From Isoetes taiwanensis (lineage: Eukaryota; Streptophyta; Lycopodiopsida; Isoetales; Isoetaceae): a stretch of DNA of 64,000 nucleotides. The position numbers were made by a program, and so were the translations under genes. The notes beneath the pieces are model-generated. The model saw nothing but the letters and a program-made list of their open reading frames with translations, ran no database searches and was not told the DNA's origin. Shown one piece after another: positions 1 through 12,131 of this stretch; the first letter of the stretch is position 1, and every line of letters starts with the position of its first letter. The stretch lies in assembly GCA_021234155.1 (NCBI GenBank), contig JAJEKV010000013.1:9526031-9590030 (forward strand). The letters run 5' to 3'.

Positions 1-480
1 CTGGTACTTCGTTCAGTTACGTATTGCTATTAGGCTGCGTTGAAGGTAACCTCCGGATTTCGCCACGTTATATTGGCTTTTTGCGAGATGCCAAAATTCC
101 ATGCCAACAATCGGATAGCGCGCAATATCCATCAATTCGGCACCCAATGCAAGCTGGTGCACCAGCCAATTGCATTTTTGAGGTTAATCGACGGCCATGT
201 CTGATCTTACCACTGGCTAAAGTCCACGGAGTTTCGTTCGGGATCTCAAAGTCTCAAGTTGCAACACACAGGCCATTCTAGAAACAAAAATTATGTGTAC
301 TTCCGTATCCATAAAAATTATGAAAGGCTTGTCTACTTGACCTATAGTGGAAATAGCAGTGACTTTCAACGTGCGGTTTCAATGTTTCACAAAGATATGG
401 GGCCCTTACTTAGTAGATATACTAAGGGGAGCCTCCTGAAATCCGACCAATTAATTGTAGACCGAGATCGTCCCAATCAA
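1..480 (-). pseudogene. Protease-region remnant of Ty3/gypsy element A
   Basis: Read on the minus strand, about 20-180 gives a broken frame containing RYPIVGMEFW, which resembles the segment around the fixed Gly/Met-x-Trp stretch of Ty3/gypsy aspartic proteases. The nucleotides match the corresponding part of E1 near 6690-6840, for example the shared CCAAAATTCCAT block. It lies directly after the gag remnant at 550-1200, as expected for gag-pro-pol order on the minus strand. No intact DTG-type active site is visible and no frame is open throughout. The rest of pol lies beyond the window start. The family assignment is fair; the exact boundaries are guesses. Confidence 0.45.
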
Positions 481-549
481 GGTAAATACATGGCGGTGGG
501 CGGTCTGTGTGACAAGGGCAGTGCACGCCAAGAGTGCCGGGCCACATAC

Positions 550-1200
550 ACACCTTAACAATACCTTCTCTTTGCGGGCTGTTCTCGGGCCTCTTTTGGG
601 AATAGGCACATAGAGGTTAGAGGCCGAGTTCTGCAAACATTGTTCGGTTTGTCAGTACGTGTTGAAGGTGACTTTCTTTTCTGGCGGCCGTGGGGATTCT
701 TGAGAGGCCCGGGACTTGGAAAACGAGGCTTATGGTGCATAGGATGAGGCTGCGAATGGGAGTAGAGACTGATCTTGGTTCTTGGTGCCTCCTCTTGAGA
801 CTCAAGGCTTTGGCCTACGCCTCTGGCGATTTGGTCTATGGCCTTAACCATTCGTTTAATTGAGGCCAACCCTTCTAATATAACCCTCCTTGCCCTCTTC
901 TCATTCATACGGCACATACAGCCTCAAGCGCATAGATTCATCCGTATGAGCAGGCGGCATGCCATACATCAACACCTTAAAATGCATGTTGTTGGCACTT
1001 GTGCATACGGGGCACATAATGCGACTTAAAAGCCTTGGCAAACTTTTTAAACTTGCATCACTCCTGTCTAGATGTTTTGGCCCCTAGCATAGCCTTTCCA
1101 CCAAATTCTGGTACTGTAAAGGTTGGTGGTGCTTAACCTTCGATGTATCCTTTTGGGTCATCCCATAGGTTCCCGACTCCTTCATCTCGTCTAACAGGGC
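550..1200 (-). pseudogene. Gag remnant of Ty3/gypsy element A (downstream part)
   Basis: Minus-strand translation near 987-1049 reads KFKKFAKAFKSHYVPRMHK, which matches the E1 gag motif RFKTFAKAFRKHYVPRSH at 7643-7951. This is the retrotransposon Gag core, a capsid-like structural protein. A further open stretch (555-917) continues downstream with a basic, Ser/Pro-rich tail. The N-terminal half of this gag lies about 16.6 kb away at 17793-18266, because E1 has inserted into the reading frame. Internal stops and indels make it non-functional as sequenced. Confidence 0.6.
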
Positions 1201-2820
1201 TGACATTCAAGCCTCCCAAGGTTTGGCTCTGCTAAACATACGGTAGCTCGGCCCGTTACACTTTCGTGAAATCCCCATCCAGGCTCGGCTTAGTAGCATG
1301 GGCTAACCGTCTCCCGCACTCACGGGTGACTCTTAGTGCGGGAGGGAAACTACTGAAGGTGTCTTGCCGCGCCCAACCCCTATGGGCTCCTATAACGTGA
1401 GCGATAACACGTCAGAACTAGCATCAACATATACAAATACTACCTCGGAGGGTGGTGCCAGCACATAAACCAGTACAAAGATGATAATCACGAATGGTAA
1501 AACTGGGAAGCTCTACCAGAAGCCGGACTACGTGGGGATGGTGACCGTAGGCCTCGAATGGGCAGAACCGAGTCATGGCAATGGCGAGGCTGGCCATAAG
1601 GCTAATGGCTGGGGTTGACCACTCCATCCGCCCCTCCATGCATACTTTGCGGATGGGCTAGATCGGGGCTACAGCGGGACTCTAGCCTTAGGATCTGTAA
1701 TCCATGGCATCACCCATCGGGACTACTCCAGTTGCATCTCCACAGTGGAGTAGAGGCGGGAAGGTTATCTCCCTTCCCGAGGTCTAGAGGTGTAGGTAGG
1801 CGGCTAGAATCGTGGCGACCTGCGATTCGTCTGTTGAACCCCCAAAATGAAATAGCCAACACTTGCGACTCTCGAGAGGCGAGAGAACAAACACCATGCC
1901 CAGGTGTCGGACCCATGCTCGGCCTGCAGTGACAGGCATAAGCCTAGCCCACTGGGATCCCAAGAAGCCCCCACTCGGCGGGATCCTCCCTCCACCCCTC
2001 CCTCTAGCCCCCGTTGCTCGGTCTTTGAGTCATATCCCATAACCTCAATAACTGGTGGGCTCCTATGCCTGAGCCGCCGCTATGGGAACCAAGGATCTAC
2101 TCTAGGCGCATACTACATATGGCTCTGGGTCTCTACCCCCCCTTCCCAATACAAGAGGAGCAAACGCAGTCAACCATCACATAATCATCACATCATGAGA
2201 ATAATAATCATAAGAAGAACATCTTAACCTAATCATACAACTAACTAATAGTTAGGGTTTCCTTGATTAGGGTTCAAGATATTGAATATGGGTTCTAGGA
2301 TAGCTCTACTCTAGATACAAAATACTAGCACATAAAATGCCCCTGGTAGATGAGCTATCACAACTACTATCCTACATACACCCCGCTCGTGCTCTCCCTC
2401 CCGGTCCAAGGCGCCTCCATGGTCTTCGACTCACAAAATGGCCCCTACTCCCAAGCACGAGTCTACCTGTGAAATTTCTTGCACCCGACCTATGCCACAG
2501 CGAGCGATGTTCAAAGCGGGGTTTCGAACGAGTAGGTGAGTCTCGCGGGTGCTGAGGGCTGGAAAGAGGTCTAGGGTTGAGTTTATGCCCTATAAGTTAG
2601 GTCCACCTAGGATGCCATGTGGCACCAATCGCGGGTGAGTCCCCGTGGGCGGTGCCCAGTTAAGGCCCACGTGGATAGCCAGCAACTATGGTTTGGCTAA
2701 GTTATGAGAATAACCATGCCCTAGTGCCATAATCTATGGTATGCAAAGATATGAAGATAGACTTGTATGGTATGGATCGAGGAATATCGTGTTGTAGGCG
2801 TATATTCCCTGAGACCATCA
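1201..2820 (-). repeat. 3' LTR of E1
   Basis: It aligns with the E1 5' LTR over its whole length: the block around TGCTAAACATACGG, the CTCTTAGTGCGGG block, the CCCATGGCATCACCCAT block and the terminal TATATTCCC-TG stretch occur in the same order at 12558-14011 plus 17589-17792. The higher-coordinate end reads, on the minus strand, TGATGGTCTCAGG, equivalent to TGTGACGGTCCAGG in the other copy. The lower-coordinate terminus is degraded, so its last bases are uncertain. Many small indels separate the two LTRs. Confidence 0.75.
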
Positions 2821-2831
2821 TTCTCCCCAAC
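2821..2831 (-). other. Polypurine tract of E1
   Basis: On the minus strand GTTGGGGAGAA lies immediately before the LTR start TGATGG. That is the expected position of the plus-strand-synthesis primer of an LTR retrotransposon. Confidence 0.55.
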
Positions 2832-3620
2832 AGGACAATCTTTGTCCTCGGCATTGCGCTAAGGTGGCGAACCTACCTTATGCTGCAACACATCAGCACA
2901 TGTCATAATCTTTGGTTTGGTTTAGCAATCAAGTTTTATTAGTTCAGAGTCAAAAATTTGGGCTATATTTGTACTTATACAAATTATATATAGCCTTAAC
3001 ACGGTATTTCTTACGATAATTCAAAACATTGTACTAAGGTTATTAGGGTTCATAATCTAATTATGGCTCCCCACATCTTCTCGTAATGCGCTCCCTCGTT
3101 GAGAGTCCACCTTCTACTTGCTGCGAAGGGGCACATTCGTGGTTAGTTAATAATTTGTGGTTTTAGGGACCACCCCCTTACCTCCTTGAGCCGAACTACA
3201 CCGGCTCAGGTTGTCTACTACCTTGCCCAAGATCATGGCCCTTTCGGTTTGAGCTTAGGATCATTAGATGCTCCTTCGCCGCCCATGATCGAGTGCTACT
3301 GTATGCTCGGTTGCACGGTGCAGTACCTAATTTCATCATGCCCCATGGGTTTGAAGCTAGGGAGCGTCTCACGATCCCATCGCCCGCGCAGTCACTTTAA
3401 CTTCACCGCGGCCCTCCCTACGGCCGGTGTGCATTACCCGCATGCGTGGCATAAGAGATCATCCGATCGATGTCATCGCCGCCCACCATGCCCTCATTCC
3501 TCCTCACATGACCTAGCGGTCCATGTAGCACCTCTTCAGTGCGTGTTGGCCTAGAGAATACCTAAAGAAACATCCACATCATCGCCCACACGATCCAAGG
3601 TTACGGCACATGCACCCTAG
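2832..3620. other. 3' untranslated region of E1, no gene recognised
   Basis: This AT- and then GC-mixed stretch lies between the end of integrase and the polypurine tract of E1. An open plus-strand frame at 3186-3554 shows no recognisable domain and runs opposite to the element, so I do not treat it as a gene. Confidence 0.4.
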
Positions 3621-3623
3621 TAA

Positions 3624-5135
3624 CTAGAATGCATGCGCGGGCAAGGCTAACCAACATATAGCTAACCACGGCAGGTCGGGAATTGACCAAGTGGAGAGCG
3701 ACTCGCCCGTAAACTCCTTCATAAACTCGGATTGCTTCTCCAAGTCTTGCTTCAATACCCATGTCATCTTCACAGATGAGTGCTTCCCATAACCAAATAT
3801 TGGAGGAGGCGGGACCTCTAGTCTTCTTGAATGACTTATCAAAAGAGCAATTCGAGGCACTATTTCTACTTGCTCCTCAGTCATTTCCAAGGTTGGAGTG
3901 TATCTAAAACCTCCTCGGAGTTGGATTGTGCCTTTTTTGTAAACTTCACATTGGAAGACCTTGTGGACCTTAAGATGGGCTGGAAGATCCAACTTGTAGG
4001 CTTGAGAGCCCCTCTCTCCAAAATCTTGAGCATTCCAGCCACCTAGGGGCAAGCTTCTTCTTGACTCCCAATCCATGACTTGGCTTGCTTCACCTTGATC
4101 TTCAACCAAGCGGTATAGCCACCTTCGCTCCCTTACGGTCCATGCTTGTCGGCTACACTCTTACTTGCGACTTCTTCGCGCCAATAAATAACCCCTTACT
4201 TCCTCTACTAGGCTATGCATGTCCCCTAACATCTGTGATACTTCTACCTTAGACCGCGAGGATTGTGCAGTGTCAAGGGTTAAACCTTTAGTGCCGTAAT
4301 TTACCATAAAGGAGACATGCGAGATGACTCACAGCAGCCATGTATTGTGGCGGGTCACAGTGGATGTACTCATCCCACTTGGATTGCTTATTCCACACAC
4401 ATAGCTCGACATGTCTTCAATGGTCAGATTAGTCCTCTCCGATCGTATACGTTTGGGGATGATATCACGATGCTCATGGAGAAACACGTGGAATAGTTAC
4501 AGAGGTCTGCCGGAAAACACTCATAACTTGGAATCCCTATCGAGATATTATCTCAAAGGGCATGCCATGGAGTCGAAAATCTCATACAAATAACTTGGCG
4601 GAGTATCTAATGCGGTGTGGGTAGTCTTACAAGGCACAAATGTGCCATCTTAGATAACATCTCGACCATAATCAATGCATCCTTGCCTCGAAGAGTTCTA
4701 GGGAGACTGTGATGAAATCCATGTATGACCTCCCACTTTGCATTGGCACCCCAGTGGCTCAAGAGCACACCGGAATCCGAGTTGCTCAGCTTTGGGAGTC
4801 TGCTTGAGCATAAGCGGCAATCCCGAGATAATAAGCTATGCACCTTCATTCTGGCGAGTAGCTGCCAGATCTTGAAATAGGTCTTCCGTGACAGCACCAC
4901 CACTATTGGGGCGTTATGTGTCATCATGAAAATTAACTGCTACCCACGATGATTGAGGCACACACAACAGCATGTTACAGCAGGTTGCCTTCCTTCTTAT
5001 AATGGCAAGAGCTGTCTTATCTGTTACGGCTTCCTTGGAAGACTTTCCCCATATTACCTCCTTGAAGTCCACATCACATTGGCAAGGACTCCTCAATCTT
5101 CTTGCCAAACTCACTCGAAAGAGTGGAAATAGCAT
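3624..5135 (-). pseudogene. Integrase of E1 (degenerate)
   Basis: Minus-strand frames carry integrase landmarks in order. They are an N-terminal segment (5135-4914) with FKEVIWGKSSKEAVTDK, a core fragment with KWEVIHGFHHSLPRT and SKMAHLCLVR (4927-4607), and a C-terminal fragment with YKLDLPAHLKVHKVF (4109-3624), the usual Ty3/gypsy lead-in to the C-terminal domain. The catalytic D,D-35-E set cannot be assembled because the core is shifted and interrupted around 4110-4600. No clear chromodomain follows. Integrase would insert element cDNA into the genome; this copy is dead. Confidence 0.75.
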
Positions 5136-5147
5136 TACAATGCGTCC

Positions 5148-6600
5148 TTATGCAGAAGCCAAGGGTCTCTGGAGGGCATCTGCTACAACATTAAGCTTAC
5201 AGGGCTTATATATAATATCAAAATCATACTCGTCAAAGGAATTCATCCACCTCCTTTGCCTTAAGTTGAGGTACCGTTTGGGTGAAAAAAATCTGAAGGC
5301 TACGGTGATCGGTATCCAAGCGAACTTCCTTCCCGGATAATGCCTCCATATCCTCAATGCCACGACAATGGCTAGCAGCTCTGATCATGGGTTGGGTACC
5401 TGGCGTTGCTCGGTACGTCGTTCATCTTCTTAGTCGTGGCGACTACCCTTCCTTCTTGCATCAAGGCCCTTTATTTATATCTTGCATCTGTTGCTACCAA
5501 CTTATCTTTACTTTCCGGATCCCAGGGAGGCAACCTTTGATCGCATTGTTAAAGAGCCTCTTTAAGCTTCTCAAAAGAAGCTTGGACTCTAACAATAGCT
5601 AGCCCAATCCTTAATCTTCTTGGCATAGTGAGGTCAAGCCCAGAGGGGCGCCCACTTAGCAAAAGTCCTTCCGCGACTCTGTAGTATCCCGCCAGCAGGA
5701 AAGCTTCTTGCGCCACATTCCTTGGTGGCCAATCAACTATTGCCTCAATCTTAAGATGGATGCAGTGGAGATTCCCTCGGCGGATGTTACATACCCCAAG
5801 TACTCCCACTCGGCTGTTGCAAAGTGGCACTTAGAGCTTCCCTGGCCTGTGGATGGCGTCTCAACTTCTCCAACACTTTCACGAGATCGACAATGCTCTT
5901 CAAGGGACTTCTTTGTAGATTAGGATGTAAACCGAAAGAAGACAATAACAAACTCATCAAGAAGTCTCACGAAGATGTGGATTTCATGAGGCGCATAAGC
6001 GTTGTTTGGGCATTCGATGGTCAAAGGGCATTCTTGTAAACTCAAAGTGACCATACGGCGTTGGCGGTCTTATGGATATCTTCTTCTTTAATTCTTATCC
6101 CGATGGTATCCACGACCTCAAATCGATTTAGAGAATACCTTTGCTCCTTGCAAGCTGGTCCATTAGGTCATCGCCCTTGGCAATGCATACTTATTCTTTA
6201 TAAATGCCGCTATTAATTTGGCGATAGTCTATCTGCACATTCTTAAGCTCCCATCTTTCTTCTTGACAAAGAGTATAGGTGCTCGAAAGGAACACACTTG
6301 CTCTTATAAATCCAAGCTCGAGCAATTCCTGCGTTGTTTCTTGAGCTCAATCAATTCCTGGGATGCTCATTCTATATGGCGCCCCTTCTTGGTAGGCTTG
6401 CGATCCGAGACCAATGTGATCTCACATTCCACACCCCTATAAGGTATAATTGCCCGATTTCATCAGGAAATACATCCTTGAACTCGAAATAAGCCTTGCT
6501 ATCTACAGGCGGTGATTTCCCTTTTGGTCACTTCCATCACGCTTGCACGGCTCAAGCGATTCCATCCTCAAGATGTAATCCACCTTATTCCTTTCTATAC
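5148..6600 (-). pseudogene. Reverse transcriptase-RNase H of E1 (degenerate)
   Basis: Minus-strand frames show the RNase H end LNLRQRRWMNSFDEYDFDI followed by NVVADALQRPLAS (5363-5148). A linker reads KIEAIVDWPPRNV and LLAGYYRVAEG (5830-5549), and upstream RT pieces include TTLMRLM near 5950-6000. These are standard Ty3/gypsy RT-RNase H blocks. The catalytic YxDD box is not intact, and there are many frameshifts. The order RT, RNase H, integrase fits Ty3/gypsy rather than Ty1/copia. Confidence 0.75.
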
Positions 6601-7138
6601 TCTTCCTTATTTTGCTTCAAAAGAAATACTGCTTTGCATAGGAGAATCTAGCTTCTTACCTTTCACTATCAACTGCCGTCCGATGTCCGTCATGGTGACT
6701 TCATTCAGTCGCTTAATCAATCATAGCTTTGTTTGGCTTCAAAATTCCATCCCCACTATCGGATCATATCTTCCGATGTCCATGACTTACTCCCATCGGC
6801 CACTTAGCCCCACTAAGGTCTATGTCAAAGGTGATCCTCCTCCCTTAGTGTTGAGATATATGGTTTGCCATAGCTCTTGGCCTGCTTTAGAACTTCAATA
6901 CCTTGTTCTTCATTAGAGCGACCAATCTAGGAGATGCAAAATTATGAGAGCTACCGTATCTATGAGGGACTACATGGGATTACTATCTATGATCCCATCA
7001 CCGCGATGACGGTTGGTGATTCTCTATATCATCGACTCAATGTTTGCACATATGTGACACTCACCATCTATGAAGTCCACGGGCCTCACGCTGGTCATCG
7101 TCCCGTAAAAACTTCGTTGGGGAGTCCCAATCCAAGGA
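6601..7138 (-). pseudogene. Protease-region remnant of E1
   Basis: This lies between the gag zinc-knuckle remnant and RT on the minus strand, where protease belongs. It shares nucleotide blocks with the protease remnant of element A at 1-260 (the CAAAATTCCAT and CATATC-CCATG surroundings). No open frame of useful length remains. The assignment is positional plus homology to A. Confidence 0.4.
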
Positions 7139-8240
7139 TTACGCTAAGGCCGACCGCATGACGAATGGACAATCATGTGTTCGGTGTTCCGGCTGGAAGC
7201 ACACTGAAACATAGCTTTTCTCAATGCATTCTGTCTCTTTTCCAGCCAGGTATCTAGGAGGCAGCTTAAAGAGCTGCCCCCGATGCATTACAGCGGGTTT
7301 ACGGTCCCCAAAAGCTTTGCTCTCGACCCTTACCTTGCCGGGCTGACTCCTGATGGTGTAGCCGCGATTGCTTACCACGATATTGTCCCCGATCATCGCT
7401 GAACTCTTACCCCGAAGGTTGGCTGCTTTTTCTGCTGGAGTTCTTGGTGCCTCTTCAAACTTATAGCTTTATCTTGCCTGCAAAGCCCGACCTTGGGTTG
7501 ATTGCTCTAACAAGCCTCTTGATATTGCTTTTTCAACCCCTCAATGTAAGTATCCGCGGCTTGCCTCACGAGACTCGGGGAACATGCGTACTGAGCCTCA
7601 TAAATTCTTCAGTATACTTAGCCAGCGATAAACTACCCCGATTCAACTGTAAAAGCTGGCGGATGCTCGTCTACTAGTATGAGACCTTGGCACATAGTGC
7701 TTGCGGAAAGCCTTGGCGAAAGTCTTAAACCTGCGATTGTTCCTCTTGACTTGTTGGATTTTAGATATCCCTTCCACGGATCCTTGCGGTCCAATAAGGT
7801 TAGGCGGAGTAACTTTCCCTATGTCCTTGTCTTTCATACCGTATGAGTTGCCAAATTCTTCCATTTCATCAAGCCATGCTTGACCTCCATGCCGATCATC
7901 TTTCCGCCGAGCTTCCTTTGTCTTCCATACATTGGTCATAGCAACATCCACCTTTTACGGTAATCACCGTCTTTCTTGCTCTTTTCCTTGCTTTAGGTGT
8001 GCTGACCGATTTGTCTGAGACTAGAGCTGTCCTCCTTTGGAAGAGCATGCGATGGTGGAGCTAGATGATGATGGGCTCTGGTTCTCCTCTTCCTTCTCCT
8101 ATCCCACAGCGTTCCCACAGTTTGCCCTCCCCTTCCTGGCGGGGGCCCGTCACCACCCGGAAAACAAGGTGGAGGTGGAGGCCCATCTTCCTGTGCATTC
8201 ATGAGAGGTGTCGCCCGATTGATGAGGTGTTGCATCGGTT
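7139..8240 (-). pseudogene. Gag of E1 (degenerate)
   Basis: Three minus-strand stretches appear in order. The first is a proline-rich N-terminal region (8235-7993) with EDGPPPPPCFPGGDGPPPG. The second is a capsid core (7951-7643) with VDVAMTNVWKTKEARRK and RFKTFAKAFRKHYVPRSH. The third (7396-7139) has a weak CCHC-like remnant, CFQPEHRTHDCP, that has lost a cysteine. Element A has the same architecture at 18266-17793, so both belong to one lineage. It is broken by frameshifts. Confidence 0.7.
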
Positions 8241-8279
8241 CCTCATCCGCACCAACCTTGCGTTGACTGCCTCACGGTG

Positions 8280-9830
8280 ACATATCTGCTCAAAATCTTC
8301 TTGTTCCACGCCAAACAAATTCCTTGGTACCCAATTGCGTGGTCGGTGCTGATCTTGAGATCCTGCACTTGAGTTCCTTGCTGCAAGGATTGATCATCAA
8401 TACATTTTATTTGGGTTAGATGTTGATCGATTTTACTTGCAAATTGAATTATCTTTAGTTATAAGAAATCATACAAAGCCTTACATTGACAAACCAGTTA
8501 ATAGTCATTAATACATAAGGATTACATGATAAAGTAGATATATCTTAGCACAATGGGTACAAGAAACATTTAGCACAAACTTAAGAAATTTTACAACTAT
8601 TCAATGGCCTCCCAAAGCTTTGAAGAAGTTCTTGACATCCCTGAATGGAGGCCTTCTGCCGCCAGGTTTGCGAAGATGTTCCTCGTTGATCTTCCTTCAA
8701 GTGCTCGGGCCATCTCGGTTCCAGGGAGTTACCTGTGTCGCTGCTACTGCCCCGAAAGTGTTGCATCCCTCGGTGCCCTCTCGCGAAAGTCGAGGCAATG
8801 GAGCCTTGGCCGCCTGTTGAAAAGAATGATGTGATCGGCATGGGGCGTATATCTTGAGTGCTTTGCCCGAAAAGCCCGAAAAGCGCTATGAGAAGTGCCA
8901 CAGTTCTTCCCCCTTGGGCTGAACTCCTTGTGGAAGACTATCATTTGCCCGGGCCGGTGGGGCGGAAGATAGTAGCGAAGTGCTGCGCCCTTCCTCGCCT
9001 CGCGATCCGGTGCCCTTCCTTTGAGGCCGCCCGTAGGCATCCACCGCCATAAGGTCTTCATGATCCCTCCACATCTTTGGTTGCGTTGTCCAAGTTAATG
9101 CCTTTGGACCCTTCCCTCATGCTCGGCTCGAACCGGTCGGCTTGAGCTTGGGCCCTTCCTCGGTTTGTAGAGTGTGCTCAGTATCTGCTGGAACTCCTCC
9201 TGAGATGATAGGCTCTCGCTGTCGATAGCTCTCCCTTATCTGGCGATAGGCTGCTATATCGACATTGTCTCCCCAAAGATAAGAGTGTCTCCATGACTCC
9301 TTGGGATCTCCCGGTATGAGTAGTCGATGATAATGCGTGTTTTCCGTGTGCTATCATACCCAAGAGCTCGTCGATTAAAAGACCTGTTCGACGATGGGAC
9401 AAATTGAGGATGTCATTTGCAAAATGTACTCCTCCCCGTCGATGACTATCGGCGACAAGGTTGTGGATGCCGATTTGGTGGGTCGGTAGGCGTTCACGCG
9501 TCGTCGTCATGCCCGGCCATATCTCCGCATTCTTGTTGCCTCCCTGCTCTCCCATTAAGGTTACGCTCCCCCTAGCTGCTCGTAGTCTTCATGGATCTGT
9601 AGAGATGGTGGTGCCCACGTCTCGTTGGTAATATTCGTGGGGGGAGGACTCTATATTCGGATTTGATCCTCGGCCCCTCTGGTATCAAGTGGCGCTAAGT
9701 CTAAGGGTTGAGCAGAGGGTTCCCCTACTTTGTTGATTGACTTATAATGCATGAGAGGGCAAAGGGCCATTCGAAATTTGAAAGGTACCCTATGCCCTAT
9801 TATGTGCGGGTCATGTAATCGGGCATGGTC
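8280..9830 (-). other. Degenerate accessory region of E1, products unassigned
   Basis: Between gag and the hairpin repeats, E1 has about 1.5 kb with broken minus-strand frames (for example 9555-9178 and 8901-8581) that resemble no family I know. In the same relative position element A has two long accessory ORFs (20556-19170 and 18997-18485). I could not align them convincingly by eye, so homology is only suspected from position. Confidence 0.35.
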
Positions 9831-10418
9831 CTAGTCCTATCCCATAGCTGCTTCTTGCCTCTGGATCCCCTTGACTCGACCTAAAGGCTTGGGTAAGTGT
9901 CTCAAGAGAAACCCAATTCCCTCCCCTAGGAGGCGGTCTAACTTCCCAAGGCGGGACCTGCTGGTCATATTGGCACATAATGTCGTGTAGTAGGGTGTTC
10001 TAGTCAAAGTTGCGTGAAGATCAAACAAGTGATCAAAACACGAGAAGGCTTGATCTCACGGGAAGCACATGGATATGGTGGCAGCATTGTACCATCTCTC
10101 AAAGTTCTTTGGCGCCATTGAGCGAGGGAAAGGGTGTAGAAAATGGCTTGCAAAGATCGGTGGAGGATCGAGAAAATCGCCCTAAGGGCTGGGAGAGCGA
10201 TTCTGTAGGAAGAAAAATGGCAAATGAGACCTATTTTTATAGACTATGGGTGACCTCGGGGTTTGTGCAAAAAGGTGCTTACCTAAGACGACCTTGGTTC
10301 TATGGCTCTGGGTGTCCAAATGAACTACCATGAAGTGCAAACTTAAGCAAAACAAAGCAAGAAACACTACATGGCAATTTGTTGGATCAAATTTGGCTAA
10401 TTTGGGCCAAAGATGGCC

Positions 10419-10705
10419 CGACCCGGGTGAATCCGCGCGGATGGCCTCCGCGTCGCGGACGCAGACGCATTTGGCGCGGTCTCACCCGGTTGGCCCGTTT
10501 TGGGTCAATTTTTGGCCAATTTAGGGAATTTGGAGATGCTAATATGGCTAATTGGGCCGATTCTAACCTAACTAGCAACTTATTTTGAGCAAAACTGACA
10601 CCAAAAAGCATGTTTTTGGGGGTAGGCGGGTGAATCCGCGCGAAACGCGCCCGCGTCGGGGACGCAGAGGCCATTGGCGCGGTCTCACCCGACTGGCCAA
10701 ATTTT
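10419..10705 (-). repeat. Two structured GC-rich repeat units of E1
   Basis: Units at about 10419-10510 and 10620-10705 each contain GGGTGAATCCGCGC, a central GCGTCGCGGACGC-like palindrome and a closing GCGCGGTCTCACCCG, so each can fold into a hairpin about 90 nt long. They lie just downstream of the H3-like ORF. E2 has three related units in the equivalent place at 38932-39426. Confidence 0.7.
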
Positions 10706-10926
10706 TGCATTTTTGATGATTTTTTTTCCAAAATTTTGTTGTAGTCATGATTTCTAGGGTGTTTCTAGGCATGCTATGAAGAATTCTACCACAATTGGGT
10801 TCTATTTCCTATCTTTCAAGCATACAATATTTTTCTAATTTACAGAGGAAAAAGACTTTTATATTACTAAGAGACATAGTTACACGAAAAATTTAATTCC
10901 TCTACAAAATTTACAAAATTTGAGGC

Positions 10927-11988
10927 CTAGGGCCTCTCCCTGCGGATTCTCCGTGCTAAGTGGATGTCCTTCGGCATGAGGGTTACCCACTTAGCATGGA
11001 TAGCTGTGAAGTTTCCCTCCTCGAAGAGCTGCACCGGCTCTGCTTGGCTGACCTCTTGCAGGCCGGGTCATTAGAGGGGGTAACCACATAATCGGTCGGG
11101 GCTGCTGCAACACCTCTCTAAGGAGACTCCAGGCCTTCCTTATCGGGAGATTCGTGCACATCACGGAAGTGCGAATCTCCCTAAACTACCGAGGCGTATG
11201 TGCTATTTGGCCCGTGGTGAACCCTCTTGGTTTTTCCGGCCTCGGTGGGGGTGGCTTGAGGGCTGGTTCTTCTTGACTGCCCCCCCTCTGACTGGCACCT
11301 CCTTCGGCAATACCACTCATTGTACCTCGTCCAGCGATGAAGGTACTCTGGTATCACCACCATCTTCCGTTTGAACTCCGGTCCTTCTTTGGGCGAATGC
11401 GCTCCCCTACCTTTTGTTTCTTCACCACCTTAGGTGGTTCAAGCCCTAGGGTGCAGGGTGGCCTAAGCGTCCGGGGTCCTGCTGCCCCTCCTCTCCTCTT
11501 CCTCCCACTGCGGCTCCTCTTACGGCGGGGCTCTTGAATCTTGACCCGGTCCCGTGAGGGCCCGTCGTTCCTTCGTCGCCTCTCCTCCTCCCTCGGCTCC
11601 CTCTCACGCTCCGCTTCTTCTGGCGGCCCTCTCCTCCCACTCACTGCTACTTTTTCCTTTCCCTTCTTCTTGGGCCTTTGAAGGCCCGCTTCCTCCACTG
11701 CTGCACCTGCTCCTCCCCTCTTCTTCCACCTCGGTGTCCGAGGGGCAGAAATGGCGAGACTTCGCCGGTCCTCTCGAGTGCTGCCGATGGAGAGCTGCTT
11801 CTTTGGGAGTCTCCTGGCGTCATGGAAGGAGGCTTCCTTCTGCTAGCTTCTTTCTGGGGGAAGCTCCTCTTCCCCTTTCTTGGGTGGGAGGTGCTCGGGA
11901 TCTTCTTCACATGTAAGCCTGCTTGCCTGCGCCATGGAGAGGGTAGGTCTTGTTCAGGCTTCCTGTAGGTTTGTTTGGTGCGAGCCAT
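10927..11988 (-). pseudogene. Histone H3-like ORF of E1 with H3-tail N-terminus
   Basis: The ATG at 11988 opens 113 codons starting MARTKQTYRKPEQD, against MARTKQTARKSTG in histone H3: H3 positions 1-6, 8 and 9 are kept and A7 is Y. A long Arg/Lys/Glu/Ser-rich linker follows in shifting frames (11698-11354 includes PPKVVKKQK). The 3' end at about 11160-10927 reads NLPIRKAWSLLREVLQQ, then in another frame [20 protein letters not shown] and [13 protein letters not shown] before a TAG. These correspond to the H3 segments [18 protein letters not shown] and [19 protein letters not shown]. The ORF lies about 0.55 kb downstream of the PBS and upstream of gag. As sequenced only the tail plus part of the linker is translatable. 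A chance match is unlikely because both ends match H3 in the right order and three sister copies exist. Function is not known. Confidence 0.85.
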
Positions 11989-12117
11989 ATCTTATGGTTG
12001 AGAAAATGGGGTGAAGGGTTGGGCAAAGAGGGTTGGAGGTGAAGGGTTGAGAGAAAAAATGAGGTGTCGATAAAAAAAAAGGAGGGTCCACGGGAATATT
12101 CTCCTACCATAATTACC

Positions 12118-12131
12118 CCTATTTATTAGCC
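12118..12131 (-). promoter_or_regulatory. Candidate TATA box upstream of the E1 H3-like ORF
   Basis: GGCTAATAAATAGG on the minus strand lies about 130 bp before the ATG at 11988. E2 has the same GGCTAATAAATAG at 47242-47227, about 145 bp before its ATG. The conservation suggests a private promoter, but these are AT-rich leaders and no transcript data exist. Confidence 0.4.

Noticed and set aside
3186-3554. Plus-strand gene in the 3' region of E1
   Set aside because: No domain, wrong strand relative to the element, and no homologous frame near other copies.
11337-11968. Long plus-strand frames opposite the E1 H3-like ORF
   Set aside because: They are shadows of the GC-rich Arg/Glu/Ser linker on the minus strand and have no start context or domain.
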